This document shows positions 53,336 to 62,677 of a stretch of 64,000 nucleotides of DNA, piece by piece. Position numbers and translations under genes: made by a program. How positions within the stretch are numbered: position 1 is the first letter of the stretch; each line of letters opens with the position of its first letter. The DNA comes from Endozoicomonas montiporae CL-33 (GTDB taxonomy: Bacteria > Pseudomonadota > Gammaproteobacteria > Pseudomonadales > Endozoicomonadaceae): assembly GCF_001583435.1 (NCBI RefSeq), contig NZ_CP013251.1:2501617-2565616 (forward strand), given 5' to 3'. Under the pieces are notes generated by a model, which searched no databases, was not told where the DNA came from, and was given only the letters and a program-made list of their open reading frames with translations.

Positions 53336-53811
53336 AGGTCAACCCAAATATTCAAACTATTGATCTCAAGTCAGATGCAATTATTCATGTAGGGCTTGTC
53401 TGCCAAGAGGCTGAGCTAGATGAGCAGTGGTCGTATGTTCATGATAAATCGAACCAACGCTGGCTTTGGTATGCTGTTGATCACGCTACAAATACCGTGC
53501 TTGCTTATGTTTTCGGAAAACGGAAAGATGAAGTTTTTAAAGAACTCAAAACACTTCTGAAGCCATTTGGTATTAATAAATTTTACACCGATGATTGGGG
53601 AGCCTATGAGCGACACCTTGATGAAAACATGCATATTATTGGTAAAGCAAACACTCAGAAGATAGAGCGTAAAAACCTTAATTTTCGGACTTGGATTAAA
53701 CGGTTGGCCAGAAAGACAATTTGTTTTTCAAAGCTCGAAAAGATGCACGATATTGTTATTGGATTATTGATTAATAAAGTTGAGTTTGGGGTCAATATTC
53801 ACGCGATATAA
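53311..53811 (+). CDS. insB: IS1 transposase InsB part, copy B
   Basis: The frame is entered by a -1 shift at the nine-A run at 53311-53319 within the end of insA. The residues DEQWSYVHDK, FYTDDWGAY and NLNFRTWIKRLAR match the IS1 catalytic region. It has the same sequence as copy A. Confidence 0.85.
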   Translation, partial: KKKESGLVKVNPNIQTIDLKSDAIIHVGLVCQEAELDEQWSYVHDKSNQRWLWYAVDHATNTVLAYVFGKRKDEVFKELKTLLKPFGINKFYTDDWGAYERHLDENMHIIGKANTQKIERKNLNFRTWIKRLARKTICFSKLEKMHDIVIGLLINKVEFGVNIHAI

Positions 53812-53829
53812 CAGTTCTGGCCCACTACC

Positions 53830-56800
53830 GATGGTTTTAATATTGATGGTCGGGAAATGACCGTTAATGAGCTGAGTGATGCCATTGATAATGAATTGTC
53901 AGGCCGTCCAATGTTTGCCGATTTTCAGGGGCGCTCTATTGAAGATGATCGTTATACACCAAAAGCCGTTACCAACCGGATCACCGAACCGGCAGTGAAG
54001 GCGGCTTTGAACGGTGAGCCGTTATCGCCTGTTTATCAACGGGAAGTGACCCGTCTTTTGAATGAAGCCGAGAACGACCCGGTGTTTGAAGCTCCTGCTT
54101 TTTTAAATGAGCAGGAAGCGCAGATCGAGCAGGAAAGACAGGCTAATGCTGTGCCGGAAGAGTGGTATGAGCAGTGGGAGCCTGTTAACTTCGAAGAAGC
54201 TGATGCTACTATAGGAGTGGACAGCAAGGACTTTAACGATGCAGACTGGAAATTAATCGCTGAAGCCCAAGAACAAATCCTGCTTGAAGAAGCTGCGCTT
54301 CATGAACAGCAGAACACTATTGAGGAATCTAACCTTGAAAGAACAGCAGGACAGCACTCAACAAGAGCAGAAACCAACCCTGACACCGAAGCAGGCGAAA
54401 GCCTACGCCAGAGCGTTAATGAACTCCAAGAAGAAGCGGGAACAAGCCAAACAGAACCAGAAGTAACCCCTTCTGATTTTTCCCTTCAAACTCAAACCGA
54501 ACAATCCCTTCAGCAGCAAGCAGAGCAACAGCAGGCGGCTGAAGCGGCAGAGCGTGAAACCCAAAAGCAGGCACAGCAGAAAGCAGAAGCGGATAAGGAG
54601 CGGGATGATTTCGCTCTGACGGGTTCTGATTCGGTTGTTGATTCAAATCCAGATCAGGCCGACCTATTACCAGATACTTCTCAAGATCAAGCTGGGCAGG
54701 GGCGAGAGATTCAAAGGCTTGAAAGCGAGCTTGCTGAATTAAAAAGTCAGCAAGAAAACATAAACAAAGCGATGCTGAAAGATGCCGGTACTATGGCTTC
54801 TCTATCAGGCAGGAAAGGTAAGGAGCAAGAAAAAGACGTAGTAGATGAAAGATACTATCGAACACTCAAACAGTTCAGAAAAAACAGAAACAGAATAAAT
54901 GAAATTGAAAGCAAATTAACTGCTCTTAAAAAAACTAATGAACCGAAAGAAACTGAAGAGGCAAAAGCTCTGAAGGAGCGCAGAGCAATAAAGGAAGCCA
55001 ATGTCACCTCGACAGCCTACGAACGAGCAAAGAAGCGCCTTGATCGTGAAGTTTCCAATTTTGTTTCAGGAGCCGCCAGTAATAATGGCTACTCAAATTA
55101 CTCCAGCACACCGGACAGCGTAAGCAATAAGAAGCAGTCTAAAAACGCCACTGAAAACACAGCCACTCCCAGTCAGTCAGAACAGAAAATAGAAGACTTT
55201 GGTGAAAAGATTGGTGGGGCTCGTAAAGATGTTTGGGCGGGATTCAGGGAAAGCCTGTCAGGTGACGTTGATGTTAAAGCCCTGCCGCTGAGCAAAACCT
55301 TCCCCGAGCCTAACTATGAAAAGCTGCATGAAGCCGGCGCGGATAGTCAGTCGCTGGCGATTATTGCAGCAGTGCGTGCGGATATTCCCGCCAAGCCCAG
55401 AAAAAGCTACAAGCTGAAAAGCTGGGCTGCCAATGTTGAAGCTGCCCGGCAGATTGCGAGCATGCTGGTTGGTGGGAATGCGTCTTCTGATCGTGTGTTG
55501 GAAGTGATGAAACAGGACGGCAATGCCCCGGAAGGCATTATCAATATGATTCCGGTACTGGCAAAGCTGGAACCGGGACAGCTGAAGGCAGCAGCCGGTT
55601 ATCGTATCCGGTCCGGTTCGTTCTCAATCTTCAATGGTCAGCAGCGTGACCCGGGCAAACCGATCTATTACCTGAAAGACAATAAGACCAAGCGCAGCCA
55701 TTATGACCAGTCTTCAGAAAGCCTTGCCGAACTTCAGGAGCAGGTGCTGGGCTTTATCCGCCAGCAGCTGGATAGTGATACTGGCAGCAAGGGGCGACAG
55801 ACCCGCTTTGATGTATTCCGTACCCGGGGCACTAAAAGTTACTGGGTCGGCAAGAAGATTGCAGCCGGTAAATTCATCACCCTGAAAACTGGCTTTGACA
55901 GTGTTGGTGAGGCTAACAAGTTCCTGAAAGACAATCAGCAATGGTTAGAGCAGGAGCTGAAGCGGAAGAAAGATGTGCCGGCTCATCGTCGGACGGTAAA
56001 TATTGAACGGCAGGGTGAAGATTATCGGGATGGTCAGAACATTACCCCTGAATCCTTTACAGAAGCCTTTGGCTTTCGAGGCGTGGAGTTTGGCAACTGG
56101 GTAGAGCAGGGGCGCAGGCAACACGACCTGAACCGGGCTTATGATGCCCTGAAAGACCTTGCCAACCTGATCAATGTGCCGACTCAGGCACTGTCGCTGA
56201 ATGGTGAGCTGGCTCTTGCTTTTGGTGCAAGAGGGAAGGGAGGTAAGAAGCCTGCCGCTGCTCACTATGAGCGTGACAAGGTAGCGATTAACCTGACCAA
56301 GAATAATGGCCCAGGGTCTCTGGCGCATGAGTGGTGGCATAGTCTTGATAACTATTTCTCCCGGTTCCGTAATGATCCGGATGACTACCTGAGCGAGCAG
56401 CCGAAAAAGAGTGTCTGGAAAGGCAGGGAGCAGCAACGGGATGACAGCGTTCGCCCGGAAGTGGAAGATGCTTTTGACGCAGTAGTAAAGGCCATCGAAA
56501 AAACAGGCATGCCAACACGTTCCAGCGAACTGGACGGTACCCGCAGCAAGGATTACTGGTCAACGGTTCGGGAAATGACTGCCCGGGCATTTGAGAACTA
56601 CGTGATTGAGAAACTGGAGGCCAGCGGTTTTCATAATGACTACCTGGCTAATATTGTTCCTGAGATTGAGTTTTCCGGATCGGCTGACAGCTACCCGTAC
56701 CTGACCGCGAAAGAAAAAGAGTCTGTTGTTAAAGCGTTCGACCAGCTGTTTTCCAGCCTGAAAACGGAAGCCACTGACACAGGTGTCAAGCTATACCGTC

Positions 56801-59800
56801 TGGGCAATGGCAAGGGCATCAAGCTAAACAACGCCCGTCTGGTTGCCCACCGGATGAAAAAAGAACTGGGTGTTGGTGTTAAAGCAGTCGCCACAGAAAG
56901 CGAGCTTCCAGATCACCTGCAACAGGATATTCAAAGAGACAAAGTAAGTGGTCGGGTAAAAGGGATATATGACCCAATATCAGGCGACGCTTTCATTATT
57001 GCTGACAAACTAAATGACGGCAGAGATGCAGTTAAAACCCTGCTGCATGAGCTGGTCGGTCATAAAGGTGTACGTCAGGCACTGGGTAAGCAGCTGAATC
57101 TGGCAATGGTGGGCATCTACCGGGATATGCCCGCCAATGTACGACAGTCGCTTGAAACGGAATACGCTGGTCAGCTTGAAGGCTTGTCTACTGCCAAGCG
57201 CAAATTAAAAGTTGCTGAAGAGTATGTTGCACGGATTGCTGAAAGTAACCCTAAAGCGCCAATACTGAAGCGACTCTACAGCCGGTTCAAACGCTTGCTG
57301 CGTAACATTATGCCCAGCATTCAGTGGACGGATGCGGATATTGTGGAGCTGGTGCAGGCGGGGAAGAGTGCTTTGCGAAAGCCAGCAGGGAGTCAGCATA
57401 GCCCTGAAACCAGCACTGTTGCATATAGCCTTGACGATAAGAAGGTGTTGAAAATCGACCCAAGGCAGTTGATCCGCAAAGGTCGCCTGACTTTCCTGAG
57501 AAAGAAAATGCTGGAGCTGGCTGAAAAGCTGGATGGCAAGTCTGTTACTAATCAAGCAACAGGACAGAAAATCTGGTTTTACAAGAAAGGCTTCAAGCAC
57601 AGTAGCTCTGGTCGTATTGATCATAACAATGAGCTGGCAATCAGGTTAATGCCGGTTATGCCTGAGATTATTGAGAATGCAGTGCCATTTGAATCGCAGC
57701 CTGATCGAAAAGGTCGTCACACGATTGAGACGGCAATAAAACTCAGGACAAAAATCCAGATTGGCGAAGATTTTTACTTTGTTGATCTGAGGGTTAGAGA
57801 TCACACTAATGATCAGATTAAAAGGCTTTATGACCATAGGGTAAGAAAAGAGGACCCTGCGGGCATCGATGGCGATCATCCGCACAATCTGATGATTGCC
57901 GATGTTTCACTCCATCCCACAACAGGGTCCAACCTAAATATAGACCAACGGAAGGCAAAAAAGTTCAACGATGAAGACCCTCTTTACTCTCTGGAAGCTG
58001 TTGATACTGGTTCTGGTGCTGGTTCGGATAGCACAAGCGGTCGGTCGAATTTTGTTGTTCAGCCTGAAACCTGGCAGGAAGCGTTTATCCGCAAGATTCA
58101 GGACAAGTTCAAACCTCTGAAGCGTACTCAGGATGCTATTACGCTGAATGGCGCTGATCCGCTGTCTGAAGACGTTGATACTTATCTGGCAGAAGAACTA
58201 TCTCACGGCAAGATAGAAGAATCCCTGCGTCAGTTTGAGAATCGACATGTACGACCACTGGCTAGAGCTATTGCTCAGGCGTCGGTGGGTCGTGAAGATC
58301 TGGACTTGTATCTGTACGCCAAACACGCTCCTGAACGCAATGCCCATATTGCCAAGATTAACGACAAGATGCCTGATGGCGGTTCTGGCATGACCAACGA
58401 ACAGGCTGCTGATATTCTCAGCCGGTTTGAAGCGGGTGGTAAAACGGCAGAATTGCAGACTCTGGCGGATCGTATTTACCGGATTAACAAACAGCGACTG
58501 TCGTTATTGCAGGATGCAGGACTTGAGAGTCAGGCCATTCTCAACAGCTGGAGCCGGTACCAGAATTATGTCCCACTGAAAGGCAAAGGCGAGCAGGTAG
58601 AGTCTGCCCAGCACCGACAAAATACCGGACGAGGGTTTGATATTCGGGGCAAGGAATCCATACGGGCAATGGGGCGTCGATCCATGGCAGAAAGCCCGGT
58701 GCTGCATTCGCTGGCTGCTTTTGAGGAAACGCTGGTTCGCAAGGAGAAAAACGACGTTGCCAAGACCTTTCTGAACATGGTGCAGAAATACCCCAATAAG
58801 GAGTACTGGGAAGTATTCAGTGAAGATCGGTTAGATACCAAGCGCATGTTTGATCCACGCTCAGAGAAAGTGGTTGACCGTGACAACCCGTTTATGAAGT
58901 TTGACCGTGATAACTATCTTTCGGTGAAAGTGGATGGCAAGGAGCATTACATCAAACTGGCTGATAAGCAGCTGCTGGATGCGATGCAGAACCTTGGGCC
59001 GGAAAAAATGGGAGTGATCACCCAGACACTAAGCAGGGCGAACCGCTTTCTGGCGTCGCTGAATACCAGCCTGAACCCTGAGTTTGTTATTTCCAACTTC
59101 AGCCGGGATATTCAGACCGCAGTGCTGAATGTGATTGCTGAGCAGGATTTGCAGGATGGACGGATTGAAGGTGAGCAGCTGGCAAAGAATGTGGTTAAGG
59201 ATGTTCCCGGAGCTATGCGCGGCATATGGCGCAACCTTCGTGAAAAGGATGGTCAATCAACTGAGTACCAAAGATGGTTTGATGATTTCCGGGAAGACGG
59301 CGGCAAGATCGGCTTCTTTGGTCTGAATGACTTTGATGTGCAGGCCAGACGCATTAAAGAGCTGATTACTGTTTCAGAAGGTGGTCGAAAGGGTCAGGCT
59401 CTGGAGTTGTGGGGTAATCTGCGTGATGTTATCGAAGACGGTAACGCAGCTGTTGAAAATGCTGTACGACTGTCGGCTTACGTCAATGCCCGTAAAGCAG
59501 GTGTCAGCCGCAAGAAAGCAGCCAGCCTTGCCAAGAACTTGACCGTGAACTTTAACCGCAAGGGCGAGCTGGGCGTTTATATGAATGCCCTGTATATGTT
59601 CTTTAATGCCGGTGTTCAGGGTACAGCCCAGTTTGCCAGGGTAATGAAATCCCGCAGGGCGCAGACTGTAGCAGCGGGGCTGGCTGGCGCTTCACTGTTA
59701 CTGGCGGAATGGAACCGTATGATTGCCGGTGAGGATGAAGATGGTGAGAACTGGTGGGATAAGGTACCAGACTATGTGAAGGAGCGTAATCTGGTATTGA

Positions 59801-60690
59801 TGAAGTGGTGGGAGGACGACGGCTCTTATATCACTGTGCCACTGCCTTATGGTTACAACGTGTTCCATGTAGCAGGCACACTGGCTGATGATTTGTTTAG
59901 GGATAAGAAGTCAGTGCCTGAAGTAGCTGCAGAAGCGACCAAGGCATTATTGGGCGCTTTCAACCCTATTGGCCTTCAGGATTCGGAAGATTCAGAAAAG
60001 GCTGTCATCAAGAGTATTTCACCGACGGTGCTGTCACCGGTTGTGCAACTGGCAGTGAATGAAAACTTTTACGGTGCGCCGATATATAAAGAAGGTTTTC
60101 CCGGAGCCACCCCGAGGCCGGATAGTACTCTGGCAATGAAATCCACGATGCCGCTATTCCGTGACCTTTCTACCTGGCTGAATGAAGCGACGGGTGGAAC
60201 AGGTTTTCGTAGTGGCTGGGTAGATATCAGCCCGGACAGTATTGAGCATCTGTTTGAATTTACCACGGGCGGTGTTGGCGCGTTTGTTGGTCGGAGCTTT
60301 AATGCTGCTTTTGGAGACAAAAAAATATCGGAGATGGAAGATCGGGAGATTCCATTCTGGCGCAAACTTAACGGTACGGTTTCAGAGTATCGCGATATCC
60401 AGACTTTCTATGACCGACTGGAAGAAGTGAACCAATACCTGGACGAGTATAAGTCGCTTGCAGAAGCAGAGAAGGCTGGCTATCGTGCCGAGTATGGCAA
60501 CTACCTGAAGCTCTCGATGTTTGCCCGCAAAACCCGCAAACGGTTGAAGTTCCTGAATGATCGCATTGATCTGGTGGAAAACAGCAATAAGCCGGATTCC
60601 GAGAAAGAAGATTTACTTGAGCGGTTGCAGAAGCGGGTGAATCTTGAGGTGGACCGATTTAATGGAGAGTATGGGGTATTGGTGAAATAG
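53830..60690 (+). CDS. Large polyvalent protein of phage/plasmid type, 5'-truncated by IS1
   Basis: The frame is open from the end of IS1 (53830) with no start before the internal ATG at 53857, so the original N-terminus is lost. From that ATG there are 2277 residues. A Gln/Glu-rich coiled region spans residues 80-260. A zincin-like motif (LAHEWWHSLDNYF) lies near residue 823 in a segment resembling the LPD1 domain (RGVEFGNWVEQGRRQHDLN). A second HExxGH-type motif (LLHELVGHKGV) lies near residue 1061. A compact IDHNNELAIRLMPVMPEII region lies near 1250. The C-terminal 550 residues, with NPEFVISNFSRDIQTAVLN, resemble LPD38-type domains and include one hydrophobic segment. Such proteins are injected with phage or conjugative DNA. 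Domain names are by eye. Confidence 0.82.
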   Translation, partial: DGFNIDGREMTVNELSDAIDNELSGRPMFADFQGRSIEDDRYTPKAVTNRITEPAVKAALNGEPLSPVYQREVTRLLNEAENDPVFEAPAFLNEQEAQIEQERQANAVPEEWYEQWEPVNFEEADATIGVDSKDFNDADWKLIAEAQEQILLEEAALHEQQNTIEESNLERTAGQHSTRAETNPDTEAGESLRQSVNELQEEAGTSQTEPEVTPSDFSLQTQTEQSLQQQAEQQQAAEAAERETQKQAQQKAEADKERDDFALTGSDSVVDSNPDQADLLPDTSQDQAGQGREIQRLESELAELKSQQENINKAMLKDAGTMASLSGRKGKEQEKDVVDERYYRTLKQFRKNRNRINEIESKLTALKKTNEPKETEEAKALKERRAIKEANVTSTAYERAKKRLDREVSNFVSGAASNNGYSNYSSTPDSVSNKKQSKNATENTATPSQSEQKIEDFGEKIGGARKDVWAGFRESLSGDVDVKALPLSKTFPEPNYEKLHEAGADSQSLAIIAAVRADIPAKPRKSYKLKSWAANVEAARQIASMLVGGNASSDRVLEVMKQDGNAPEGIINMIPVLAKLEPGQLKAAAGYRIRSGSFSIFNGQQRDPGKPIYYLKDNKTKRSHYDQSSESLAELQEQVLGFIRQQLDSDTGSKGRQTRFDVFRTRGTKSYWVGKKIAAGKFITLKTGFDSVGEANKFLKDNQQWLEQELKRKKDVPAHRRTVNIERQGEDYRDGQNITPESFTEAFGFRGVEFGNWVEQGRRQHDLNRAYDALKDLANLINVPTQALSLNGELALAFGARGKGGKKPAAAHYERDKVAINLTKNNGPGSLAHEWWHSLDNYFSRFRNDPDDYLSEQPKKSVWKGREQQRDDSVRPEVEDAFDAVVKAIEKTGMPTRSSELDGTRSKDYWSTVREMTARAFENYVIEKLEASGFHNDYLANIVPEIEFSGSADSYPYLTAKEKESVVKAFDQLFSSLKTEATDTGVKLYRLGNGKGIKLNNARLVAHRMKKELGVGVKAVATESELPDHLQQDIQRDKVSGRVKGIYDPISGDAFIIADKLNDGRDAVKTLLHELVGHKGVRQALGKQLNLAMVGIYRDMPANVRQSLETEYAGQLEGLSTAKRKLKVAEEYVARIAESNPKAPILKRLYSRFKRLLRNIMPSIQWTDADIVELVQAGKSALRKPAGSQHSPETSTVAYSLDDKKVLKIDPRQLIRKGRLTFLRKKMLELAEKLDGKSVTNQATGQKIWFYKKGFKHSSSGRIDHNNELAIRLMPVMPEIIENAVPFESQPDRKGRHTIETAIKLRTKIQIGEDFYFVDLRVRDHTNDQIKRLYDHRVRKEDPAGIDGDHPHNLMIADVSLHPTTGSNLNIDQRKAKKFNDEDPLYSLEAVDTGSGAGSDSTSGRSNFVVQPETWQEAFIRKIQDKFKPLKRTQDAITLNGADPLSEDVDTYLAEELSHGKIEESLRQFENRHVRPLARAIAQASVGREDLDLYLYAKHAPERNAHIAKINDKMPDGGSGMTNEQAADILSRFEAGGKTAELQTLADRIYRINKQRLSLLQDAGLESQAILNSWSRYQNYVPLKGKGEQVESAQHRQNTGRGFDIRGKESIRAMGRRSMAESPVLHSLAAFEETLVRKEKNDVAKTFLNMVQKYPNKEYWEVFSEDRLDTKRMFDPRSEKVVDRDNPFMKFDRDNYLSVKVDGKEHYIKLADKQLLDAMQNLGPEKMGVITQTLSRANRFLASLNTSLNPEFVISNFSRDIQTAVLNVIAEQDLQDGRIEGEQLAKNVVKDVPGAMRGIWRNLREKDGQSTEYQRWFDDFREDGGKIGFFGLNDFDVQARRIKELITVSEGGRKGQALELWGNLRDVIEDGNAAVENAVRLSAYVNARKAGVSRKKAASLAKNLTVNFNRKGELGVYMNALYMFFNAGVQGTAQFARVMKSRRAQTVAAGLAGASLLLAEWNRMIAGEDEDGENWWDKVPDYVKERNLVLMKWWEDDGSYITVPLPYGYNVFHVAGTLADDLFRDKKSVPEVAAEATKALLGAFNPIGLQDSEDSEKAVIKSISPTVLSPVVQLAVNENFYGAPIYKEGFPGATPRPDSTLAMKSTMPLFRDLSTWLNEATGGTGFRSGWVDISPDSIEHLFEFTTGGVGAFVGRSFNAAFGDKKISEMEDREIPFWRKLNGTVSEYRDIQTFYDRLEEVNQYLDEYKSLAEAEKAGYRAEYGNYLKLSMFARKTRKRLKFLNDRIDLVENSNKPDSEKEDLLERLQKRVNLEVDRFNGEYGVLVK

Positions 60691-60695
60691 GCATG

Positions 60696-60730
60696 AAAAA
60701 GCCCGGATTCAACCGGGCTTGTTTTGTTTT
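60696..60730 (+). terminator. Terminator after the polyvalent-protein gene
   Basis: AAAAAGCCCGG pairs with CCGGGCTT around ATTCAA, followed by GTTTTGTTTT. Confidence 0.82.
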
Positions 60731-60743
60731 AACCTGGGCTTAT

Positions 60744-60899
60744 TCAGGCTGCTTTTTTGTGCGCCTGAGAGGCTGCCGCAAGACGCTCCTCTGCTTGCAG
60801 GTGACGCTGGTATGCCTGATCAGCCAGAGTTCCAACCCTTTTAGCCAGTCTGGTGATCTCGTTGGTAATTTGCTCGATTGACATATCTTTCGTATTCAT
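60744..60899 (-). CDS. Small helical protein, 51 residues
   Basis: The frame begins MNTKDMSIEQITNEITRLAK and is charged and helical, with Ala/Gln-rich end. The ATG overlaps the stop of the upstream gene in an ATGA overlap, so the two are translationally coupled. Too short for family assignment. It ends convergent to the polyvalent-protein gene. Confidence 0.55.
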   Translation of the reverse strand: MNTKDMSIEQITNEITRLAKRVGTLADQAYQRHLQAEERLAAASQAHKKAA

Positions 60900-61249
60900 A
60901 AGAAGCTCCACCGATCCGCCTGAGTTGTTAATGCTTTTATTCTTGTTTCGTCACCGGCTTGTATAGCTTTAGCTACATCTTGTACAAACCTAGCATAATC
61001 TTTTGCTCTGCTAAGTGTCCAGTGATTTTCAGTATACTCGTCGTCCTTGATTCGATCATGATTGATCAGGGCATCAAGCAACTCGCATATAAAAAGTAAG
61101 TCGTCAGCAATCTGTTCGTAGGATGGGTTATCCTCTTCTTTCAGCACTTGAATAGAAAAACGCTTGGCATTTCTCAATACTTTAGAGCTTTCAAGAAGAA
61201 CCGTATCATACAGCTCTCTGACGAGCGTATCCAGTGATTGAACATTCAT
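60896..61249 (-). CDS. Hypothetical protein of 117 residues
   Basis: The product starts MNVQSLDTLVRELYDTVLLE at 61249, with GAGGG 12 bases upstream; the open frame beyond that is not protein-like. It is helical and acidic, with ALINHDRIKDDEYTENHW near the middle. I do not recognise the family. It forms a two-gene unit with the next 51-residue frame. Confidence 0.6.
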   Translation of the reverse strand: MNVQSLDTLVRELYDTVLLESSKVLRNAKRFSIQVLKEEDNPSYEQIADDLLFICELLDALINHDRIKDDEYTENHWTLSRAKDYARFVQDVAKAIQAGDETRIKALTTQADRWSFL

Positions 61250-61326
61250 TTTATTATAATCCCTCAACAGGGGATATAATCTATCACAACAGTTCCATCT
61301 TATAAATACGATGGATACAGGTAAGA

Positions 61327-61632
61327 TCACAAAGAAAATCGAACCTCCAGCCACTCTACTAACTTCACCACTTCCCGATCAGGTAACTTCAGGAGCAGAA
61401 ACAGCAATCGCTGATGAACAGACGAACCCATATCAACGCCCAGCAAAAGCCAATCAAGAGAGGCTCCCGTTGCCTTGTGGACGGCTATCAACTCATCCAT
61501 AGAGGGAGTCGTTTTATCCCGCTCCCAGCGTGACCACTGTGTCGGATTTCTATTAACCCGCCTTGCCATCTGGCTCTGAGTTCTCCTGAACCCTTTTCTT
61601 GTATATCTCAATCTCTTACCGAACGTATTCAT
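61327..61632 (-). CDS. XRE-family phage-type regulator
   Basis: From the ATG at 61632 the protein reads MNTFGKRLRYTRKGF and has a helix-turn-helix (TQSQMARRVNRNPTQWSRWE) followed by TGASLDWLLLG, the pattern of phage CI/Cro-like regulators. It has a Leu-rich C-terminus and lacks a peptidase domain. It is divergent from the SOS-box gene and probably regulates that promoter region too. Confidence 0.8.
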   Translation of the reverse strand: MNTFGKRLRYTRKGFRRTQSQMARRVNRNPTQWSRWERDKTTPSMDELIAVHKATGASLDWLLLGVDMGSSVHQRLLFLLLKLPDREVVKLVEWLEVRFSL

Positions 61633-61825
61633 TACAACTGCACCAATTCGTCGTGCTGGCCTGTCAGAGCCGAAGATGAGAAGGAAAAAATGCGCATCAT
61701 GCACAGCTTTTGATGATTTCTGTGCATGCCGTGCAACTGTAGACAAGAAATTGATCTGGATCAGTTTTTTTTGTTCGATCGGTTGGTAAGCATGAGGCAC
61801 CAGTACTGGAAATCAATAGTAAAAA

Positions 61826-61845
61826 TACTGTATAAAACTACAGTA
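61826..61845 (+). promoter_or_regulatory. LexA (SOS) box upstream of the small gene
   Basis: TACTGTATAAAACTACAGTA matches the gammaproteobacterial LexA consensus TACTGTATATATATACAGTA, with differences only in the central bases. It carries CTGT-N8-ACAG exactly and lies 21 bp upstream of the ATG at 61866. Confidence 0.75.
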
Positions 61846-61865
61846 GTTGCACGGAAGAAATAATA

Positions 61866-62081
61866 ATGAAGTATGAGCCAATACTGCGTCTCATCGAACT
61901 GGCAGAGTATAGCCAGTCTGTCGCCAGCCTGTGTGGAAAAACTGACTTGGAAGAACGATTGACGAAACGAGAGAAGACAATGAAGGAAGCTTTGGAGAAA
62001 GTCAGCTGTGAAATGGCTGAGCTTGCGATAGAGCTGAATTCGCCGATCTGTTCAGAGATTGATGGCGAGACAGAAGAGTAG
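61866..62081 (+). CDS. Small SOS-controlled protein
   Basis: The 71-residue product (MKYEPILRLIELAEYSQSVA) is helical, with a charged middle (DLEERLTKREKTMKEALEKV) and an acidic tail. CACGGAAG precedes the ATG. Nothing diagnostic is visible, but the LexA box upstream and the divergent XRE gene point to a prophage or DNA-damage-linked role. Confidence 0.65.
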   Translation: MKYEPILRLIELAEYSQSVASLCGKTDLEERLTKREKTMKEALEKVSCEMAELAIELNSPICSEIDGETEE

Positions 62082-62090
62082 AGGGATTTG

Positions 62091-62201
62091 GGGTGCCGGG
62101 TGCTGACAAGTCAACACGCGACCCCCTGAGTATTACCCGGAGGCTATTCCTCAGGACACCCGGCCCAAAGTGCCGTTTGTCCCGTGGGATGACGTTCCCA
62201 C
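62091..62201. ncRNA. Candidate structured RNA with several consecutive hairpins
   Basis: Within 110 bases several stems can form: GGGGT with ACCCC around GTGCTGACAAGTCAACAC (itself a hairpin), CCTGAG with CTCAGG (62125-62155), CGGC with GCCG, and GTGGGA with TCCCAC (62184-62201). An alternative 8-bp stem pairs GCCGGGTG (62095-62102) with CACCCGGC (62157-62164). No frame through the region looks like protein. The rest of the gap to the tRNA (62202-62449) has only a short Cys-rich open frame that I do not trust. Confidence 0.35.
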
Positions 62202-62449
62202 CGTGTTCGGTTGTCAGGCCGGAGGTGGAGAGTAGAGGATGCCAGTTTGTATAAATCAGGGCAATATAGACGGATACTTTTGTGTCAGGTTGTGTGCTGG
62301 ATATATGCAATGCAGGCATAAGCGCAATATACGACAGAGCGGATATTGTACAAATAAACAAGGGTGTTTTTTGTTGGACGGTTTGTTGGATGGACGACAG
62401 TGTAAGATATGTGGGGAAAGAGTAAGATATTGATAATTAAGTAGAATTT

Positions 62450-62526
62450 TGGTCGGAGCGAGAGGATTTGAACCTCCGACCCCCACAACCCCATTGTGGT
62501 GCGCTACCAGGCTGCGCTACGCTCCG
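62450..62526 (-). tRNA. tRNA-Pro(GGG)
   Basis: The reverse strand reads CGGAGCGTAGCGCAGCCTGG at the 5' end. It has a seven-base acceptor stem (CGGAGCG with CGCTCCG), the TGGGG anticodon loop with anticodon GGG in the stem CCACA/TGTGG, a GGTTCAAATCC T-arm and an encoded CCA. It closely follows the E. coli tRNA-Pro form. Confidence 0.95.
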
Positions 62527-62677
62527 AACCTTTACTATACAGCATGCAAAGTTGCCGTCAGCGGGCTGTATATTACCGTTGTTGCGGTTAATTGCAAGTC
62601 TTATGTCGGTCATTTGCCTTGTGGCACTAATCACGTAGGATAGTTGGTTTTGTGATGACGACAATTAAGGATACAAC

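Larger units (their letters stand above)
52975..53829 (+). mobile_element. IS1-family insertion sequence, copy B (inverted)
   Basis: The 855-bp element has the same ends as copy A and runs in the opposite orientation. Its left flank (GAAAGAAC) and right flank (GATGGTTT) do not match, so it lacks a target duplication. It stands between the region downstream of the HAD gene and the truncated polyvalent-protein gene. Confidence 0.92.

Noticed and set aside
51268..53829. Composite transposon bounded by the two IS1 copies
   Set aside because: The segment between them is just the remainder of the host HAD gene, in frame across copy A, and the outer ends of the pair carry no shared target duplication.
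62239..62433. 64-residue Cys-rich plus-strand frame
   Set aside because: It partly follows the structured stretch, has no good ribosome binding site and the cysteine spacing does not form a known zinc finger.
62450..62526. tRNA-Pro as an integration site for the polyvalent-protein element
   Set aside because: No second copy of the tRNA 3' end and no integrase gene were found in the window, so an att site cannot be supported.
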